A DNA stretch of 23,203 nt from the NCBI GenBank assembly GCA_900539595.1, contig UQCQ01000019.1:1-23203 (forward strand), given 5' to 3'. The position numbers were made by a program, and so were the translations under genes. The notes under the pieces were generated by a model. That model had not been told where the DNA came from. It made no database searches and saw only the letters and a list, made by a program, of their open reading frames with translations. The stretch is from an uncultured Mollicutes bacterium (GTDB lineage Bacteria; Bacillota_I; Bacilli_A; RFN20; CAG-826). Shown here piece after piece: positions 21,873 to 23,203 of the stretch. Positions within the stretch are counted from its first letter, which is position 1, and each line of letters begins with the position of its first letter.

Positions 21873-22946
21873 ATGGATACGTGGACGAACAACATCGCGC
21901 GAGAAAGGCGGAAGAGCCAAGGCAAAAAACTTTTGGTCCTCCTGATTACTTTATCGATTCTTGTTCTTCTCTTCTTTATTTCGCTAGGCATTGGGTCTTC
22001 CGGGGTCGGTTTTCTTTCTTCCTGGAAAGCCTTGTTTGGTAGCGGAGAAGCGGGAACGATCCGCATTGTGCGTGGAATTCGCTTTCCTCGAACCTTAGGG
22101 GCCATTGTTGTCGGGGCGGGTTTAGCGTTAAGCGGATTGCTCATGCAGGCATGCCTTCGAAATGGGCTCGCCTCTCCTTCCACATTGGGGGTTTCTAATG
22201 CGGCAAGTTTTGGAGCGAATATCGCGATTTTCATTGCTTTTGGCACCGGTCATAGCAGCCGTAATGATTTTCTTTACGCTTCCCAAAGCCCTTGGGTAAC
22301 CAGTGCATTCGCCCTTGTTTTCTCCCTCTTATGTCTATTTCTAGTCATGGCCTTTTCCGCTTTTGCTCATTTCAAGCCAACGAGCGTTTTATTAATCGGG
22401 GTTTCCTTCTCTTCTTTGTTCCAGGCTTTGACGACTTTACTTCAATATTTTGCTGATGACGTTCAGCTTTCTAGCGTGACGAACTGGGCGTTTGGAGATT
22501 TAGAACGGCTCGACTTTGCTCAAAACGGAATCATTGGAGGAATTGCTCTTGCTTGTTTAATCATTGCTTTCTTCTTCTCTTATCCGCTTAATGCGATGCA
22601 AGGAGGAGAGGATTTGGCCAAGAGTTTAGGGGTAAAAACCTCCATCGTCCGTTTTATCCTTTTGTTTTTATCTTCTTTATTAACCGCGGTTTGCGTTTGT
22701 TTCTGCGGTATCATCGGTTTTATCGGCATCATGGCTCCCCACATTTTGAAGAGGTTTGTGGGTAACGATATGCGTTTGTTGCTGCCAGCGTCCTTTTTAG
22801 GCGGAGCGGGGTTGCTTTTAATTTGCGACATCCTCACCCGCTTGATTGGCAGGGGAACTTCTCTTCCCGTTGGGGCCATCACGGCCTTGGTTGGAGCTCC
22901 GTTTTTCCTGTTCTTACTCTTCTCAAAAAAGGAGAAAAACTTATGA
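21873..22946 (+). CDS. FecCD-type ABC transporter permease (siderophore, haem or cobamide uptake)
   Basis: From the ATG at 21873 the protein is 357 aa, normal for the FecCD/BtuC family, with about ten TM segments. Family markers are RIPR-like VRGIRFPRTLGAIVVGAGLA, GLLMQACLRNGLASPSTLGVS, and the coupling region GEDLAKSLGVKTSIVRF. The segment FCGIIGFIGIMAPHILKRFVG is also diagnostic. Upstream in-frame starts at 21795 and 21861 would overlap the promoter. The stop overlaps the next ATG by four bases (ATGA). No substrate-binding protein is in the window; the substrate (iron chelate, haem or corrinoid) cannot be chosen from the permease alone. Confidence 0.93.
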   Translation: MDTWTNNIARERRKSQGKKLLVLLITLSILVLLFFISLGIGSSGVGFLSSWKALFGSGEAGTIRIVRGIRFPRTLGAIVVGAGLALSGLLMQACLRNGLASPSTLGVSNAASFGANIAIFIAFGTGHSSRNDFLYASQSPWVTSAFALVFSLLCLFLVMAFSAFAHFKPTSVLLIGVSFSSLFQALTTLLQYFADDVQLSSVTNWAFGDLERLDFAQNGIIGGIALACLIIAFFFSYPLNAMQGGEDLAKSLGVKTSIVRFILLFLSSLLTAVCVCFCGIIGFIGIMAPHILKRFVGNDMRLLLPASFLGGAGLLLICDILTRLIGRGTSLPVGAITALVGAPFFLFLLFSKKEKNL

Positions 22947-23203
22947 GTTTAGAAGTAAGAAACCTTTCCTTCTTTTATGGGAAAAAGGCAATTCTTCAAA
23001 ACATTTCTTTTTCGTTAGAGCCAGGAACCGTCAATGCTTTATTAGGTCAAAACGGGGCGGGGAAAAGCACCTTATTTTCTCTTCTTTCCGGTATTAAAAA
23101 ACCAAAAGAGGGCGAAATCTTTTTAGAGGGGAGGGCGTTAAAGGAAATGTCTTCCAAAGAACGCGCCCAAAAAATAGCAACTCTTACCCAATCCTTTGCA
23201 GGG
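22943..23203 (+). CDS. FecE-type ABC transporter ATPase, cut by the window end
   Basis: Only the first 87 codons are present. They include the A-loop Tyr (FFYGKK, about 10-15), Walker A GQNGAGKS (about 35-42) and the run-up to the Q-loop (ATLTQ, about 79-83, where VPQ is more usual). GGAG stands before the ATG, which overlaps the permease stop by four bases. It is the energy-coupling partner of the FecCD-type permease. The signature and Walker B motifs lie beyond the window. Confidence 0.93.
   Translation, partial: MSLEVRNLSFFYGKKAILQNISFSLEPGTVNALLGQNGAGKSTLFSLLSGIKKPKEGEIFLEGRALKEMSSKERAQKIATLTQSFAG

Noticed and set aside
1..23203. CRISPR arrays, insertion sequences, phage genes or rRNA.
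   Set aside because: No regular spaced repeats, transposase or integrase motifs, phage proteins or rRNA segments were seen.

Overview
The window looks like chromosomal DNA from a monoderm, Bacilli- or Clostridia-like anaerobe, possibly an uncultured gut lineage. This rests on abundant lipoproteins with Cys lipoboxes, an ion-pumping Rnf complex, Shine-Dalgarno sites of the AGGAGG type, a CCA-encoding tRNA-Cys, and a CarD-like regulator. TGA acts as a stop (for example in rnfD and the FecCD permease), so this is not the Mycoplasma code. The lineage is inferred; no rRNA or marker gene fixes it.

Layout from left to right. Positions 1-210 hold tRNA-Arg(ACG), cut by the window edge, and tRNA-Cys(GCA), both on the minus strand. 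A FAD-dependent oxidoreductase (minus) lies divergent from a three-gene plus-strand cassette of AMP-forming acyl ligase, acyl carrier protein and acyl-ACP thioesterase. Next is a large, strongly codon-biased surface lipoprotein (4308-5831), closed by a bidirectional terminator.

Positions 5902-12879, all minus strand, form a complete Rnf locus in the order rnfC-D-G-E-A-(small ORF)-B, followed by a lipoprotein ApbE flavin transferase under its own likely promoter. Three features are unusual. RnfG is about 507 aa with three tandem FMN-attachment motifs instead of one. RnfB stops after its first Fe-S domain and lacks the ferredoxin-like half. An 82-aa single-TM protein with four Cys sits between rnfA and rnfB. 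ApbE would attach the FMN groups to RnfG and RnfD outside the membrane, so the genes form one functional unit. This modified Rnf module is the strongest candidate for something new.

Positions 13057-18092 (minus) are a potA-B-C-D polyamine ABC import operon. Its binding protein is long and carries both a lipobox and a C-terminal TM anchor. It is divergent, across an AT-rich A-tract region, from a lipoprotein with two thioredoxin-like segments (18374-19510). Further right are a CarD-like regulator, an isolated HypB-type GTPase and a TetR regulator, all minus. The TetR gene is divergent from a FecCD-type permease and a FecE-type ATPase that runs off the right edge.

Four genes (apbE, the thioredoxin-like lipoprotein, tetR, fecCD) have no Shine-Dalgarno sequence but have a good -10 box 6-8 nt before the start codon. 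This suggests that leaderless mRNAs are used in this genome.
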